A stretch of DNA of 47,777 bases from an uncultured Saprospiraceae bacterium (GTDB lineage: Bacteria > Bacteroidota > Bacteroidia > Chitinophagales > Saprospiraceae). The notes under the pieces are model-generated. The model made no database searches. It saw only the letters and a list, made by a program, of their open reading frames with translations, and was not told the DNA's origin. Positions 35,218 to 44,166 of this stretch are shown piece by piece. Positions within the stretch are counted from its first letter, which is position 1. The number at the start of each line of letters is the position of its first letter. Location of the stretch: the NCBI GenBank assembly GCA_938022165.1, contig CALIEI010000001.1:1-47777 (forward strand), read 5' to 3'. The translations under genes were made by a program, and so were the position numbers.

Positions 35218-38200
35218 CTAAAACTCCAACTCAACTCCCACCTGTATACGCCATCTTGAATTGACACTATCGATCAACCAAGGTAGTTGGCCTCTTGGAA
35301 TATTGTAAGAATAGGTAGGTACGTTGTTATCAGTTAAACCTTCAAATCTCAGTAAACTGAAACTAGAGTTGACTACGTTCGGAACGAAGAATTGATTTCC
35401 CCAAGAAGAGTTGATTAGATTGAGACTGTTGAATACGTCCATTCGAATACTTGCATTGTTGTTATTCAGGTATTTGAATGAATACTTGAAGCTCATATCC
35501 AAGCTATGATTCCATGGCGTTCTAGCACCATTTCTTTCCGCTATTTGTCCACGTCTTGAATCGAGGTAATTATTGTCAGAGATGAATTCATTTAGTGATG
35601 CCCACTGTTCCGCAGGACTGATGACACCTCCTTGACCGTCATTTATTTCTACCAGTTCAATTTGTGATGCATCGGCAGGAACAAAGATTAAATCATTTCT
35701 AGAAGATCCGTCATTGTTCAAATCACCCTGATAGACAAAGGTGAATGGTGTTCCTGCACGACCGTTATACAATAGTGAAGCACTCAATTGATTATTGCCA
35801 ATTGGTATCAAATTGGCATAAGAGAAAGTAAACTTGTGTCTTAGGTCAAAATTGGAAAATGAAATTTCTGGATCATTACCAAAGACGGCTTGATTCCATT
35901 CATGGTTTGCAGCTGGGCTACTTCTAACAGTACTACTTGCATCCTTACTCAGCCCGTAACTATATCCAGCATTCAAATAATTTCTTTCGTTTTTCCACTC
36001 TGCATTTAGGGTCGCATTGTATCTAAATCCTTTATCGGTATTGGTTAGTAAAAATATATTGGTGAAGTTTTGGTCAATCTTTTCATCGGCTCCTTCTGTA
36101 TCATAAAAGATTCTATTGTCTGCACCATTGAAATTAGAGAATACTTCATTTCTATTGATGCTTTGGAATAGTAGTCCTTGTACAACATCTGTATAGCTAA
36201 AATTGAAGTTTACATTCCACTGTGAATTTGGATTCCAAGTGGCACCGAAATTGGTCTTCCAGTCTCTTGGATACTTGAAGTCTGGATCTAGTAAGTTAAC
36301 TTCTGTGATCCCCGGTTGGAGCGAAGTCAAGTCAGACAAACTTTCCACCAAGCCTAATTCACCATCAGGTCTGATATCAATATTGAAATAATCTGTACCA
36401 GAAATATAATCTACATAGGCAAACCACAAATAGGGGAGTCTACCCGAAAAGAGTCCAGTACCAGCGTGCAGTGTCAAATTCGCCGCTTCCAAGTCATAGG
36501 TAAATTCTACTCGGGGATTTATCTGATAGTTGTTTTCTAATCTATTGGTGTATTGACTAAACTCAGCAGACTCGCTGATCAATGTGCTGACTGGCAAGTC
36601 TCGGGTTAGAAACTGCGCGTCTAATCGAGCACCATATTGAATAGTCAGCTGCGGCGTCGCTGCCCATTTGTCTTGTACATATAATGCGCCTTCTAAAACA
36701 CCAAGCGAAGCTGCTGGATTGTTTTGTACAAAATCAAAATTGTTGTTTTCTAAATCTACATTATAAACACCTCTAACTCTAGAAGGACTATTGTTTAGGA
36801 AGTTTTCAACAGAAGAGTATTCCCATCTCCCGTTCCAAGCAGATAAAAAGCCATAGTCTAAGTCATGAAACTGAACTTGAAATCCAGCGCTAAGTGAATG
36901 GTCATTCTTTACAATCGATAGCTTGTCTAATATTTGAAAGGTATTAAAGTTGGTGTTGAATACAGAAGCTTCTCGGTAAGTGCCTGCAAAGATTCTTGAT
37001 GCAGATGAAGTGGCTATTTGGATATGTGGAAAAATTCTACCTTCAAAAGTTCTGCCTTCTTCCACGCGATTATAACTCACGTTTAGCTTATTGAAAACAT
37101 TGCTGTAGTTTGACTTTAATTCTAGTACTGCACTATTGGTAAGGTTGTTATGTCTAAATCCTTGGTTGCCAAAATTGAAAATGGATTGACTCCATTCTAA
37201 GTTGTCCGCAAAACTTGAAACAAAATTGTTTCTAAAAGTTAGTTTTTGTCTTTCGTTGATAAGAAAATCAAATCTGAGAAATACTTTTGAACTTTGAATG
37301 ATATTGCTTGCGTCCTCAAAGGCACCTGGATCGTAATTGTAATTTTCTAACAAGTGATTTCTCACTGCGTTCGCTTCTTCTAGAGTGATGTTAGATTCTA
37401 TTGAACCGGGATTGTTGATTAAGGGTGTAGTTGATTTTGCAAATTCTGCATTTGCAAAATAAAAGAGCCTATCTTTTTTGATAGGGCCACCAGAGTTGAT
37501 GCCCAGTTGGTAATCTGAAAATTTGGGTACTTCAACATTTTCACCGTTGAGTTGATTGCCAGAAGAGATTCTATTATTTAAAAAACCGAAAACGGTCTGC
37601 TTTAAGTCGTTTGTTCCGCTTTTGGTGATAATGTCTACATTTGCGCCGTTAAAATTTCCAATGCTGACATCGAAGGGTGTGGTCTTGGTGGATAGTTCTT
37701 TTATAGATCCAAATCCGATAGGCTGCGTCTTGGCGAGACTACCTGGAGTACCATTTGCCTGAGAGCCGGCTGCTCCACTTGCTGGTTCTTGAAAACCGAT
37801 AATATCGTTAGAGGCTACACCATCAATATTTAAATTATTAAATCTAGGACTAGCTCCTTGAAAAGAGTTAAGATTGTTTTCTGGATTTGACCTTTGGAGT
37901 TCTTGTACACTTCTAAAGATGGTAGGTGTTTGTTGTATTCGTTGCTCCGTTAGGAATTGATCAGAGTTGGAAGAAGACTTGCTGCCTTTGACAACTACTT
38001 GTTCTAGGTCAAGACCGGTCTCCATAAGTATAACTTTGTGATTGGTCTCAAGCCCCAAACGGATGGATATCAATTCCTGTCTATACGTCTGGTATCCTAT
38101 AAAGCTAACCTCTAAAGAATAATCTGCGGGAGAAACATTTAGAAAGTGATAGCTGCCATTGTCTTGACTATAGCCTGCAATGACTTCGTTGGTATCTACA

Positions 38201-38340
38201 CTTTTGAGTACTAATGTTGCTGAAGGAACGGGTTCGCCATTTGAATCTAAGACTCTGCCCGTGAGGCTACCGGTGGTTTCTTGACTCCATAAAACAGAGC
38301 ATTGTAAAAAAATAATTATCCCTATAAATATTCCTTTCAT
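35218..38340 (-). CDS. Oar-like TonB-dependent outer-membrane receptor
   Basis: A 1040-residue outer-membrane receptor. The start taken is ATG at 38340, giving the signal peptide MKGIFIGIIIFLQCSVLWSQ; the frame stays open upstream to 38487, but that extension is not signal-like. Residues about 22-110 form a carboxypeptidase-regulatory-like domain (GSLTGRVLDSNGEPVPSATL, GSYHFLNVSPADYSLEVSFIGY). The plug region follows (about 120-250: VVVKGSK, FNNLNIDGVASNDI, ISTKTTPFDVSIG-like segment, ANVDIITKSGTND). The remainder is a beta-barrel ending in Phe (RIQVGVELEF), typical for OMP assembly. Oar-like receptors take up large substrates or act in protease and adhesion functions; no SusD partner is encoded beside it, so it is not a classical SusC pair. 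Confidence 0.92.
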   Translation of the reverse strand: MKGIFIGIIIFLQCSVLWSQETTGSLTGRVLDSNGEPVPSATLVLKSVDTNEVIAGYSQDNGSYHFLNVSPADYSLEVSFIGYQTYRQELISIRLGLETNHKVILMETGLDLEQVVVKGSKSSSNSDQFLTEQRIQQTPTIFRSVQELQRSNPENNLNSFQGASPRFNNLNIDGVASNDIIGFQEPASGAAGSQANGTPGSLAKTQPIGFGSIKELSTKTTPFDVSIGNFNGANVDIITKSGTNDLKQTVFGFLNNRISSGNQLNGENVEVPKFSDYQLGINSGGPIKKDRLFYFANAEFAKSTTPLINNPGSIESNITLEEANAVRNHLLENYNYDPGAFEDASNIIQSSKVFLRFDFLINERQKLTFRNNFVSSFADNLEWSQSIFNFGNQGFRHNNLTNSAVLELKSNYSNVFNKLNVSYNRVEEGRTFEGRIFPHIQIATSSASRIFAGTYREASVFNTNFNTFQILDKLSIVKNDHSLSAGFQVQFHDLDYGFLSAWNGRWEYSSVENFLNNSPSRVRGVYNVDLENNNFDFVQNNPAASLGVLEGALYVQDKWAATPQLTIQYGARLDAQFLTRDLPVSTLISESAEFSQYTNRLENNYQINPRVEFTYDLEAANLTLHAGTGLFSGRLPYLWFAYVDYISGTDYFNIDIRPDGELGLVESLSDLTSLQPGITEVNLLDPDFKYPRDWKTNFGATWNPNSQWNVNFNFSYTDVVQGLLFQSINRNEVFSNFNGADNRIFYDTEGADEKIDQNFTNIFLLTNTDKGFRYNATLNAEWKNERNYLNAGYSYGLSKDASSTVRSSPAANHEWNQAVFGNDPEISFSNFDLRHKFTFSYANLIPIGNNQLSASLLYNGRAGTPFTFVYQGDLNNDGSSRNDLIFVPADASQIELVEINDGQGGVISPAEQWASLNEFISDNNYLDSRRGQIAERNGARTPWNHSLDMSFKYSFKYLNNNNASIRMDVFNSLNLINSSWGNQFFVPNVVNSSFSLLRFEGLTDNNVPTYSYNIPRGQLPWLIDSVNSRWRIQVGVELEF

Positions 38341-38530
38341 ATGTAAATACCAAAAACTCACTTCAAACGACATGATTTGTAAAGTCGTTATTACCTGTAC
38401 GAATCGTATGAGAAAAAAGAAGCCAAATTTACTGTCTTTTAAATTCAAAACATAGAAAAACTTTTCTATTTGGTCGTACAGATTCATTTTGATAGAATTA
38501 ATGCTAAATCAAGAACTTATGAGAAATTTA
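38341..38530. other. Upstream region of the TonB receptor gene
   Basis: Together with 38531-38844 this forms a 504-bp gene-free stretch between divergent genes. This part is AT-rich and probably holds the receptor's promoter; no confident box was identified. Confidence 0.35.
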
Positions 38531-38664
38531 CTTGGGCTAGTGCTGTGCAGTAGTCCAGATCGGAGTGAAACGGAGCATCTGGAGACCGAAGGGCCGAGTG
38601 AATAGCGAGCTACGGAACATAACGCCACTGTGCGCTGATGGGAAGTAGGGCTGTGGAGCCCCCA
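38531..38664. repeat. GC-rich palindromic element
   Basis: A GC-rich island in AT-rich spacer between divergent genes. It includes CCAGAT/ATCTGG (38555-38560 / 38577-38582) and a GGGCT-GTGG-AGCCC hairpin (38648-38661), with GAGTGAA repeated twice. The GCTGTGCAG block is shared with the cluster at 23127-23270, suggesting a dispersed family. No coding potential was seen. The following ~180 bp to the EF-G-like gene are AT-rich and featureless. Confidence 0.55.
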
Positions 38665-38844
38665 AATAAAAAACTAAAATAATCGAAATGAATACAATAT
38701 TATCTTGAATTAGAATTAAATTACCAAAAATACTATGCTGTTATAAAGATAATGCCTAATTTAATAGCATCATCCTATCATATCGCGATATAATTGATTG
38801 TAATCCACCCAATATTTTTATAACCATCTAAAATTGATCGTCTT

Positions 38845-40971
38845 ATGAGTTATACCACTCGCAATATTCGTAACGTCGTTCTCCTGGGGCATTCTGGGAG
38901 TGGGAAAACGACCTTCGCTGAAACCATGTTGTTTGAGTCCAAAGCAACAAGTAGGCGTGGGTCGATCGACGAGAGAAACACAGTTTCTGATTTTACCAAC
39001 ATTGAAATGGAGCGTGGCAATTCTATTTTTTCCACCCTCATGAATGTAAAATGGAAGGACTCTAAAATCAACATCTTAGACACACCTGGTTTTGATGACT
39101 TTGCTGGAGAGATCGTCTCTAGTCTGAAAGTAGCGGATACTGGAGTGATGCTTCTCAATGCAAAAAACGGAGTCGAAGTGGGCTCTGAGATTATCTGGGA
39201 ATATGTAAATGACTACCAGACGCCAGCCATCATCGTGGTCAATCAAATGGATCATGAAAAAGCGGATTTTGATACCACGCTTGAACAAGCAAAGAACAGA
39301 TTTGGATCGAAAGTGCTCCCTGTACAATACCCTCTCAACCAAGGAAACGGATTTGATACCATAGTAGATGCGCTACGTATGACTATGTATGTGTTCCCAC
39401 CTGATGGTGGAAAACCTAAAAAAGAACAAATACCCGAATCAGAAATGAATCGGGCACAAGAAATGCATAACCAACTCGTAGAGGCCGCGGCAGAAAATGA
39501 TGAAACACTCATGGAAAAGTTTTTTGACGCCGGCTCGCTTACGGAAGAAGAACTGGCCTCTGGCTTGCGAATCGCTTTAGCGAATCAACAAATATTTCCT
39601 GTCTTTTGCTGCAGTGCCACGGACAATATGGGTAGTGGTCGCATCATGGGTTTTGTAAATGATATTTGCCCCTCACCAGCGGATCGCCCTGCTGCAAAAT
39701 TAGCAGGTGGAGGTGAGCTGGTATGTGATGAAAAAGATAAGACTACCATTTTTATCCATAAAACGCTATCCGAACCTAGGATAGGTAATGTCACCTACTT
39801 CAAAGTATTTAGTGGGAAACTAAAAGCTGGAGATGAACTGGTCAATGCCGATACTCGGAATAGTGAACGCATCAGTCAAATATATAGTGCCAATGGAAAA
39901 AATAGAGAAGCAGTTGATGAACTGTGCGCTGGCGACATAGGCGTTGTGCTCAAAATAAAAGAAGCCAAGACTAATCAAACGCTCAATGCAAAGGGTGCTG
40001 ATCACAAGATAGATCCAATGGTGTTTCCGAATTCTCGGATACGTGTAGCCGTCAATCCTCCAGCCAAACAAGATATGGAGAAACTGATGAAAGCCTTATA
40101 CCAAATCGCAGATGAGGATCCTACTTTGATCATAGATCAGAATAAGAGTCTGAAGCAAACACTACTGCATGGTCAAGGCCAACTGCATCTAGATATCACC
40201 AAGTATCGCATAGAAAAGGTCAATAATATCAAGATGGAATTTGAGCGGCCACGCATCCCATATCGGGAAACTATTACGCGCACGGCCAATGATAGTTATC
40301 GTCATAAAAAGCAATCTGGTGGTTCAGGGCAATTTGGTGAAGTCCATATGCGAGTAGAGCCTTGGTATCAGGGTTTGCCAGATCCTACAGATCTAACCAT
40401 CAGGAAGCGAGAGCTGGAAGAGCTCCCATGGGGAGGCAAGTTTGAATTTTTGTGGTGTATAGTTGGTGGGTCTATCGATGCCAAATATATCAATGCCATC
40501 AAAAAAGGGGTGCTGCAAAAAATGGAGGAAGGACCACTCACGGGTTCTTACTGTCAAAATATACGGGTATGTGTCTACGATGGTAAAATGCATCCTGTAG
40601 ACAGTAATGATATGGCATTTATGTTGGCCTCTTCCGCTGTGTTTAAAAATGCTTTTCAAAATTCTGGACCGCAATTATTAGAACCTATTTACGAATTAGA
40701 AATACTCTGCTCCGACGACGTGATGGGGGATGTGATGGGGGACTTACAAACACGCCGTGCTATGATCATGGGTATGAGTGCGGAAGGTCACTACCAAAAA
40801 ATAAACGCAAAAGTACCGCTTAAAGAATTGTACAAATACTCCGCCTCACTGCGTTCCCTTACTCAAGGGCGTGCAAAATTTAAACGTGCTTTTTCTGAGT
40901 ACATGGCAGTTACGCCAGACATACAGCAAGAGCTAACGCATAGCTATAGTGCTAGCTTGCAAGAAGCATAG
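38845..40971 (+). CDS. EF-G2-like translation elongation factor paralog
   Basis: A 708-residue protein with all EF-G domains: G domain (about 8-280), beta-barrel domain II (about 300-385), domain III (about 395-470), domain IV (about 475-600, with SGGSGQFGEVHMRV and GSIDAKYINAIKKGV) and domain V (PIYELEILCSDDVMGDVMGDLQTRRA). The P-loop is GHSGSGKT (15-22) and G4 is NQMD (133-136). However, G3 reads DTPGF (79-83), with Phe83 in place of the catalytic His of DTPGH, and switch I reads ERGNSI instead of ERGITI. This matches the Bacteroides EF-G2 paralog, which is reported to support translocation without GTP hydrolysis. It is unlikely to be the housekeeping fusA. The gene is monocistronic, with a terminator 73 bp downstream. 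Confidence 0.9.
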   Translation: MSYTTRNIRNVVLLGHSGSGKTTFAETMLFESKATSRRGSIDERNTVSDFTNIEMERGNSIFSTLMNVKWKDSKINILDTPGFDDFAGEIVSSLKVADTGVMLLNAKNGVEVGSEIIWEYVNDYQTPAIIVVNQMDHEKADFDTTLEQAKNRFGSKVLPVQYPLNQGNGFDTIVDALRMTMYVFPPDGGKPKKEQIPESEMNRAQEMHNQLVEAAAENDETLMEKFFDAGSLTEEELASGLRIALANQQIFPVFCCSATDNMGSGRIMGFVNDICPSPADRPAAKLAGGGELVCDEKDKTTIFIHKTLSEPRIGNVTYFKVFSGKLKAGDELVNADTRNSERISQIYSANGKNREAVDELCAGDIGVVLKIKEAKTNQTLNAKGADHKIDPMVFPNSRIRVAVNPPAKQDMEKLMKALYQIADEDPTLIIDQNKSLKQTLLHGQGQLHLDITKYRIEKVNNIKMEFERPRIPYRETITRTANDSYRHKKQSGGSGQFGEVHMRVEPWYQGLPDPTDLTIRKRELEELPWGGKFEFLWCIVGGSIDAKYINAIKKGVLQKMEEGPLTGSYCQNIRVCVYDGKMHPVDSNDMAFMLASSAVFKNAFQNSGPQLLEPIYELEILCSDDVMGDVMGDLQTRRAMIMGMSAEGHYQKINAKVPLKELYKYSASLRSLTQGRAKFKRAFSEYMAVTPDIQQELTHSYSASLQEA

Positions 40972-41043
40972 CCCATACAACTCGAGCGATGCAGAGCAAA
41001 TGAAAACCAACTCTGGTTTAACTCTACAATCGTAAATTGCACT

Positions 41044-41078
41044 CAGGTGTCCAAGTAAATTGGGCACCTGTTTTTTTT
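41044..41078 (+). terminator. Rho-independent terminator of the EF-G-like gene
   Basis: Stem CAGGTGTCC / GGGCACCTG (41044-41052 / 41062-41070), 9-nt loop, followed by eight T. Confidence 0.88.
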
Positions 41079-41094
41079 GTTTTTGGATAGGTTT

Positions 41095-41233
41095 GGGGCC
41101 ATATCGATCCCGTTAAAATACGGGACGATACCGTGTCGTCCGTTACTTCCGCCCAAAAAAAGGGCGAAACCACTACCACCACTTGTCCAAGCGCCTACTG
41201 GCGACTCGCTTTGGCGCCTTCGGCACGTCGCAC
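41095..41233 (+). repeat. Multi-hairpin dispersed element, copy 2
   Basis: Homologous to 11318-11490. Shared linkers: GGGG(C/T)CAT, GATCCCGTT, GTCGTCCGTT, CTTCCG, ACCACTACCACC, CTTG, CTTTG and CACG. The hairpins between them have other sequences but remain paired: TCCCGT-TAAAAT-ACGGGA, CGCCC-A7-GGGCG, and GGCGCC-TT-CGGC in the third position. It is shorter than copy 1 because its stems are shorter. It lies 17 bp after the terminator T-run. Confidence 0.7.
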
Positions 41234-41935
41234 TTTCAACAGCATTAAAAAAAATCTGACAATACTTATTATGTCTTAATACCATTCACGAAAAACATTA
41301 AAATTGAGTACTCAATATCAATAGGGCCAAAATTTAAAAAACCGGCAGTTGCACAGTAGATAGTACTTGCCACTAGCAGTTGCTAGTGGTTTCCTCTCTT
41401 AAAAGGTACAATGTACCTTTTATGCTTTGCAACGATCAGTCACATCAGCGGTTTTAATGACGACTTGAAATACAATTATTTTTTAGTCCACCGGAGTATA
41501 AAATAGCAGCACATTAAAACGCTTCCACTAAAAATAGAGGAAATTAGGAAAGCAGCCGATATCCAACTTGTGTAGCCAATCATAAAAAATATACCTTAAG
41601 CATACTTGAAAAGCCAAGAGTAAAAGCGTGACCTTGCAAGCTGCCTAGACTTTTGTTTCTTTGCGGCAATGGCAAAGAAAGAGAAGTCATCAGCCAACTC
41701 TAATTTATGTACCCAACTTAAATTAGGACGTTAACCTCTCTTCGAGTATTATTTTAAGTGCAAGCAAAACCATAATTTATCTTTTTGATCAATTTGTTTC
41801 TAACAATACTTTAGGATCACATTTTCTCTGAAAATAATTGCACATTCTGGCACAAATTATACATAAACCCTCAATTTCGGCACAAACTAATAACATCCTA
41901 TTAGTTAAAAGTGTGTACCTTCCCCGTACACAAAA
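41234..41935. other. 700-bp gene-free spacer with small palindromes
   Basis: No protein-coding frame is convincing on either strand. Three clean hairpins stand out: CCACTAGCA-GT-TGCTAGTGG (41370-41389), AAAAGGTACA-A-TGTACCTTTT (41401-41421) and TTTCTTTGC/GCAAAGAAA (41656-41664 / 41672-41680). The first two are only 11 bp apart. The last 150 bp are AT-rich and lead into the glycosyltransferase gene. The spacer is unusually long for this compact window. Confidence 0.45.
41913..41931 (+). promoter_or_regulatory. Inverted repeat overlapping a -7-like box before the GT9 gene
   Basis: GTGTAC (41913-41918) and GTACAC (41926-41931) flank TACCTTCC (41916-41923), a loose match to the -7 element, 5 bp before ATG 41936. 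If it is the promoter, the mRNA would have almost no leader. It could instead be an operator or a 5' mRNA hairpin. Confidence 0.35.
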
Positions 41936-42919
41936 ATGAAAAAATTACTCATAGTACAGACTGCCTTTATAGGCGATGTAATCTTAGCGACCGCCTTGAT
42001 TGAAAAGTTGAGGGGATTCTATCCAGATTTGAAAATTGACTTTCTGCTACGGAAAGGAAATGAATCTTTGCTCAAAGATCATCCAGGCTTGAATGAAATC
42101 TTGATTTGGAACAAGACGGAAAATAAACTTTCGAATCTATATAAAACTTGGCGGACCGTACGGAAAAATAATTATGACGTGGTGGTCAACTTGCAACGCT
42201 TTTTGCCATCCGGATTGTTGACCGCTTTTTCGGGAGCAAGCAAAAAATTAGGTTTTGCTAAAAATCCGATGTCTGTTTTGTTTACCCAAAGATTTCCTCA
42301 TCAAATAAGTACGGATAAGAATTCTCCACATGAAGTCAGTCGAAATCTCGAATTGATAAAAGAACTAACGGACGGCCTTATTGTTAAGCCAAAACTTTAT
42401 CCAACGCTGCAAGATTTTGCCTCCGTCAAAGATACTGCAGACTATGTAACTATTTCTCCAACTTCAGTTTGGTATACCAAGCAATGGCCAGCAGAAAAAT
42501 GGATAAAACTTATCAAAGGCCTGAATAAGTCTAAAGTGTACCTCTTGGGTTCGCCTACAGATAGAGAGGCTTGTAGCAAAATAGCCATACAATCTGATCA
42601 TCCCAACATCGAGGTGAAGGCTGGGGAGTATAGCCTACTCCAATCGGCGGCATTGATGAAAGGAGCCATCATGAATTATGTAAATGATTCTGCGCCGCTC
42701 CATATCGCTAGCGCCATGAATGCGCCCGTTACCGCCGTTTTTCTGAGTACAGTCCCGCAGTTTGGATTTACCCCTTTGTCAGATATAAGCGTAGTACGCG
42801 AAACTTCACTAAGCTTAGCATGCAGACCTTGTGGATTGCACGGCAAAGATGAATGCCCTAAAGGTCACTTTAAGTGTGCAGAGATAGAGGTAGGCACTGG
42901 ATTGGGTAGATTGAGGTGA
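41936..42919 (+). CDS. Glycosyltransferase family 9 (ADP-heptose:LPS heptosyltransferase-like)
   Basis: A 327-residue GT-B enzyme of family GT9, which transfers heptose from ADP-heptose to the LPS inner core at the cytoplasmic face of the inner membrane. The N-terminal Rossmann strand is MKKLLIVQTAFIGDVILATAL. DVVVNLQRFLPSGLLTAFSGA corresponds to the acceptor side. The C-terminal donor site includes ISPTSVWYTKQWPAEKW, VYLLGSPTDREACSKI and the diagnostic YVNDSAPLHIASAMNAPVTAVF. The tail (CRPCGLHGKDECPKGHFKC) has four Cys, often seen in this family. It stands alone, with no other LPS genes nearby. Confidence 0.92.
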   Translation: MKKLLIVQTAFIGDVILATALIEKLRGFYPDLKIDFLLRKGNESLLKDHPGLNEILIWNKTENKLSNLYKTWRTVRKNNYDVVVNLQRFLPSGLLTAFSGASKKLGFAKNPMSVLFTQRFPHQISTDKNSPHEVSRNLELIKELTDGLIVKPKLYPTLQDFASVKDTADYVTISPTSVWYTKQWPAEKWIKLIKGLNKSKVYLLGSPTDREACSKIAIQSDHPNIEVKAGEYSLLQSAALMKGAIMNYVNDSAPLHIASAMNAPVTAVFLSTVPQFGFTPLSDISVVRETSLSLACRPCGLHGKDECPKGHFKCAEIEVGTGLGRLR

Positions 42920-42972
42920 AGACTCCTATACTAAGTGCAACCTTGGGCCTTTTCGGTTGTTACATTTATATA

Positions 42973-43109
42973 GGAATGGATCGGTAATTTCTGTAAAATA
43001 ATAAATCAAGCTCGTGTAAGTGTTTGATTTTTTGCGACTTATAGAACTTGCTATGGTAATCTTTATAAGCTGGTCATCAGCGATTTAAAATTTATTACCG
43101 AACCATTGG
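42973..43109. repeat. Terminal-inverted-repeat element (MITE-like), copy 2
   Basis: 137 bp with ends GGAATGGATCGGTAAT and ATTACCGAACCATTG, which are inverted repeats over about 14 positions with one mismatch. It is homologous over its full length to 26865-27000 and has the same length within one base. It includes TAATCTTTATA, a possible -7 box. Its right end lies 20 bp before the pirin ATG, and an in-frame TTG (43106) falls inside it. Confidence 0.65.
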
Positions 43110-43129
43110 ATAATATAAAATCTCAATTT

Positions 43130-44008
43130 ATGGCGCAGCTAAAGAAACTCAAAAAGATACTTCCAGCATTTAAAGTTAATATGGGCGGTATAGTACTTGA
43201 TCAAGCACTACCACATAAAAAGGTAGACATGATCGACCCATTTCTCTTGGTACACCACCTAGAACATAAGTTTGATAATAATACCAAACAAGCAAATGCC
43301 GGAGTACCACCGCATCCTCATCGAGGCTTTGCTCCGGTATCTTTTGTATTCAAAGGAGGAGTCCATCATCGAGATTCAACCAATGTGAGTTCTGTAATAT
43401 ATCCCGGCGGTACGCAGTGGATGCATGCTGGTAAAGGAATTGTGCATAGTGAGCGTCCAGCAAAAGAAATTGCTGAAGCAGGAGAGACTTGGGAGTTGAT
43501 ACAGTTTTGGGTGAATGCCCCAGCAAAGTATAAAATGACCGAAGCAAAATATGTTGGACTAGATAAAGACAAAACGCCTACCGTTTGTCTCAGCAATGAT
43601 AATGTAGAAGTAGGCGTGGTAGCTGGTCAGTTTCAAGACTTAAAAGGACCTATTGAGACCTTTACTCCGATAATGGCACTAAGATTGACCTTTTCAGAAA
43701 CAGGGGAAGTAGACATTCCGGTGCCTGCTTCTTTCAATGGTTTTGTATATCTTCTAGACGGCGCATTGACCTATAATGATGATACTAGCTTAAAGGCAAA
43801 AGACTTAGCTTGGTTGGATAATGAAGGAGAAATAGTGAAGCTAAAAGCGACACAAAATACGAGAGCTATATTATTGGCAGGAGAGCCTATCAATGAACCT
43901 GTAGCTACTTATGGACCATTCGTGATGAATGAACAATCTGAAATCATGCAGGCCATGAGAGATTATCAAGTAGGTAAGATGGGGAAATTGGATGAGGTGT
44001 TTGAGTAG
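43130..44008 (+). CDS. Pirin family protein (quercetinase-like bicupin)
   Basis: A 292-residue pirin with two cupin domains. ATG 43130 (MAQLKKLKKILPAF) was preferred to TTG 43106, which lies in the upstream repeat. The N-terminal cupin has the complete pirin metal site: His62 and His64 in PPHPHRGF, His106 and Glu108 in GKGIVHSE. GGTQWMHAGKGIVHSERP is diagnostic. The C-terminal cupin (about 185-260) has PVPASFNGFVYLLDGALTYND and ARAILLAGEPINEP-like features typical of family C-domains. Bacterial pirins include quercetin 2,3-dioxygenases and redox-responsive regulators; the substrate here is unknown. The next gene encodes a Tat-exported protein with a similar C-domain. Confidence 0.93.
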   Translation: MAQLKKLKKILPAFKVNMGGIVLDQALPHKKVDMIDPFLLVHHLEHKFDNNTKQANAGVPPHPHRGFAPVSFVFKGGVHHRDSTNVSSVIYPGGTQWMHAGKGIVHSERPAKEIAEAGETWELIQFWVNAPAKYKMTEAKYVGLDKDKTPTVCLSNDNVEVGVVAGQFQDLKGPIETFTPIMALRLTFSETGEVDIPVPASFNGFVYLLDGALTYNDDTSLKAKDLAWLDNEGEIVKLKATQNTRAILLAGEPINEPVATYGPFVMNEQSEIMQAMRDYQVGKMGKLDEVFE

Positions 44009-44009
44009 A

Positions 44010-44160
44010 TTAGCTTGTTAGCCAGTTAGCCAGTTAGCCAGTTAGCTTGTTAGCCAGTTTGCTTGTTAGCCTATTAGCTTGTTAGCCATTAGCCATTAGC
44101 CATTAGCCATTGAACATTGAACATTAACCATTAGCCATTAACCATTGATCATTAATAATT
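44010..44160. repeat. Short tandem repeat tract (7- and 8-mers)
   Basis: About 150 bp made of GTTAGCCA-type octamers (with GTTAGCTT variants) that change into ATTAGCC heptamers and then ATTGAAC / ATTAACC variants. The last unit ends about 7 bp before the GTG start of the next gene, so the tract takes up its whole leader. Such arrays are prone to slippage. Confidence 0.9.
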
Positions 44161-44166
44161 AAAATC

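Noticed and set aside
35218-38340. SusC-type nutrient receptor of a SusCD pair
   Set aside because: No SusD-like lipoprotein gene is adjacent; the architecture fits Oar-like receptors better.
38341-38487. N-terminal extension of the TonB receptor to 38487
   Set aside because: The extension is aromatic-rich and not signal-like; ATG at 38340 gives a standard signal peptide followed by the regulatory-like domain.
41043-41285. Overlapping short frames on both strands after the EF-G-like gene
   Set aside because: They cover a terminator and the multi-hairpin repeat; neither has protein-like features.
44010-44160. Possible CRISPR array
   Set aside because: Units are 7-8 bp, contiguous and without unique spacers, so this is a simple tandem repeat.
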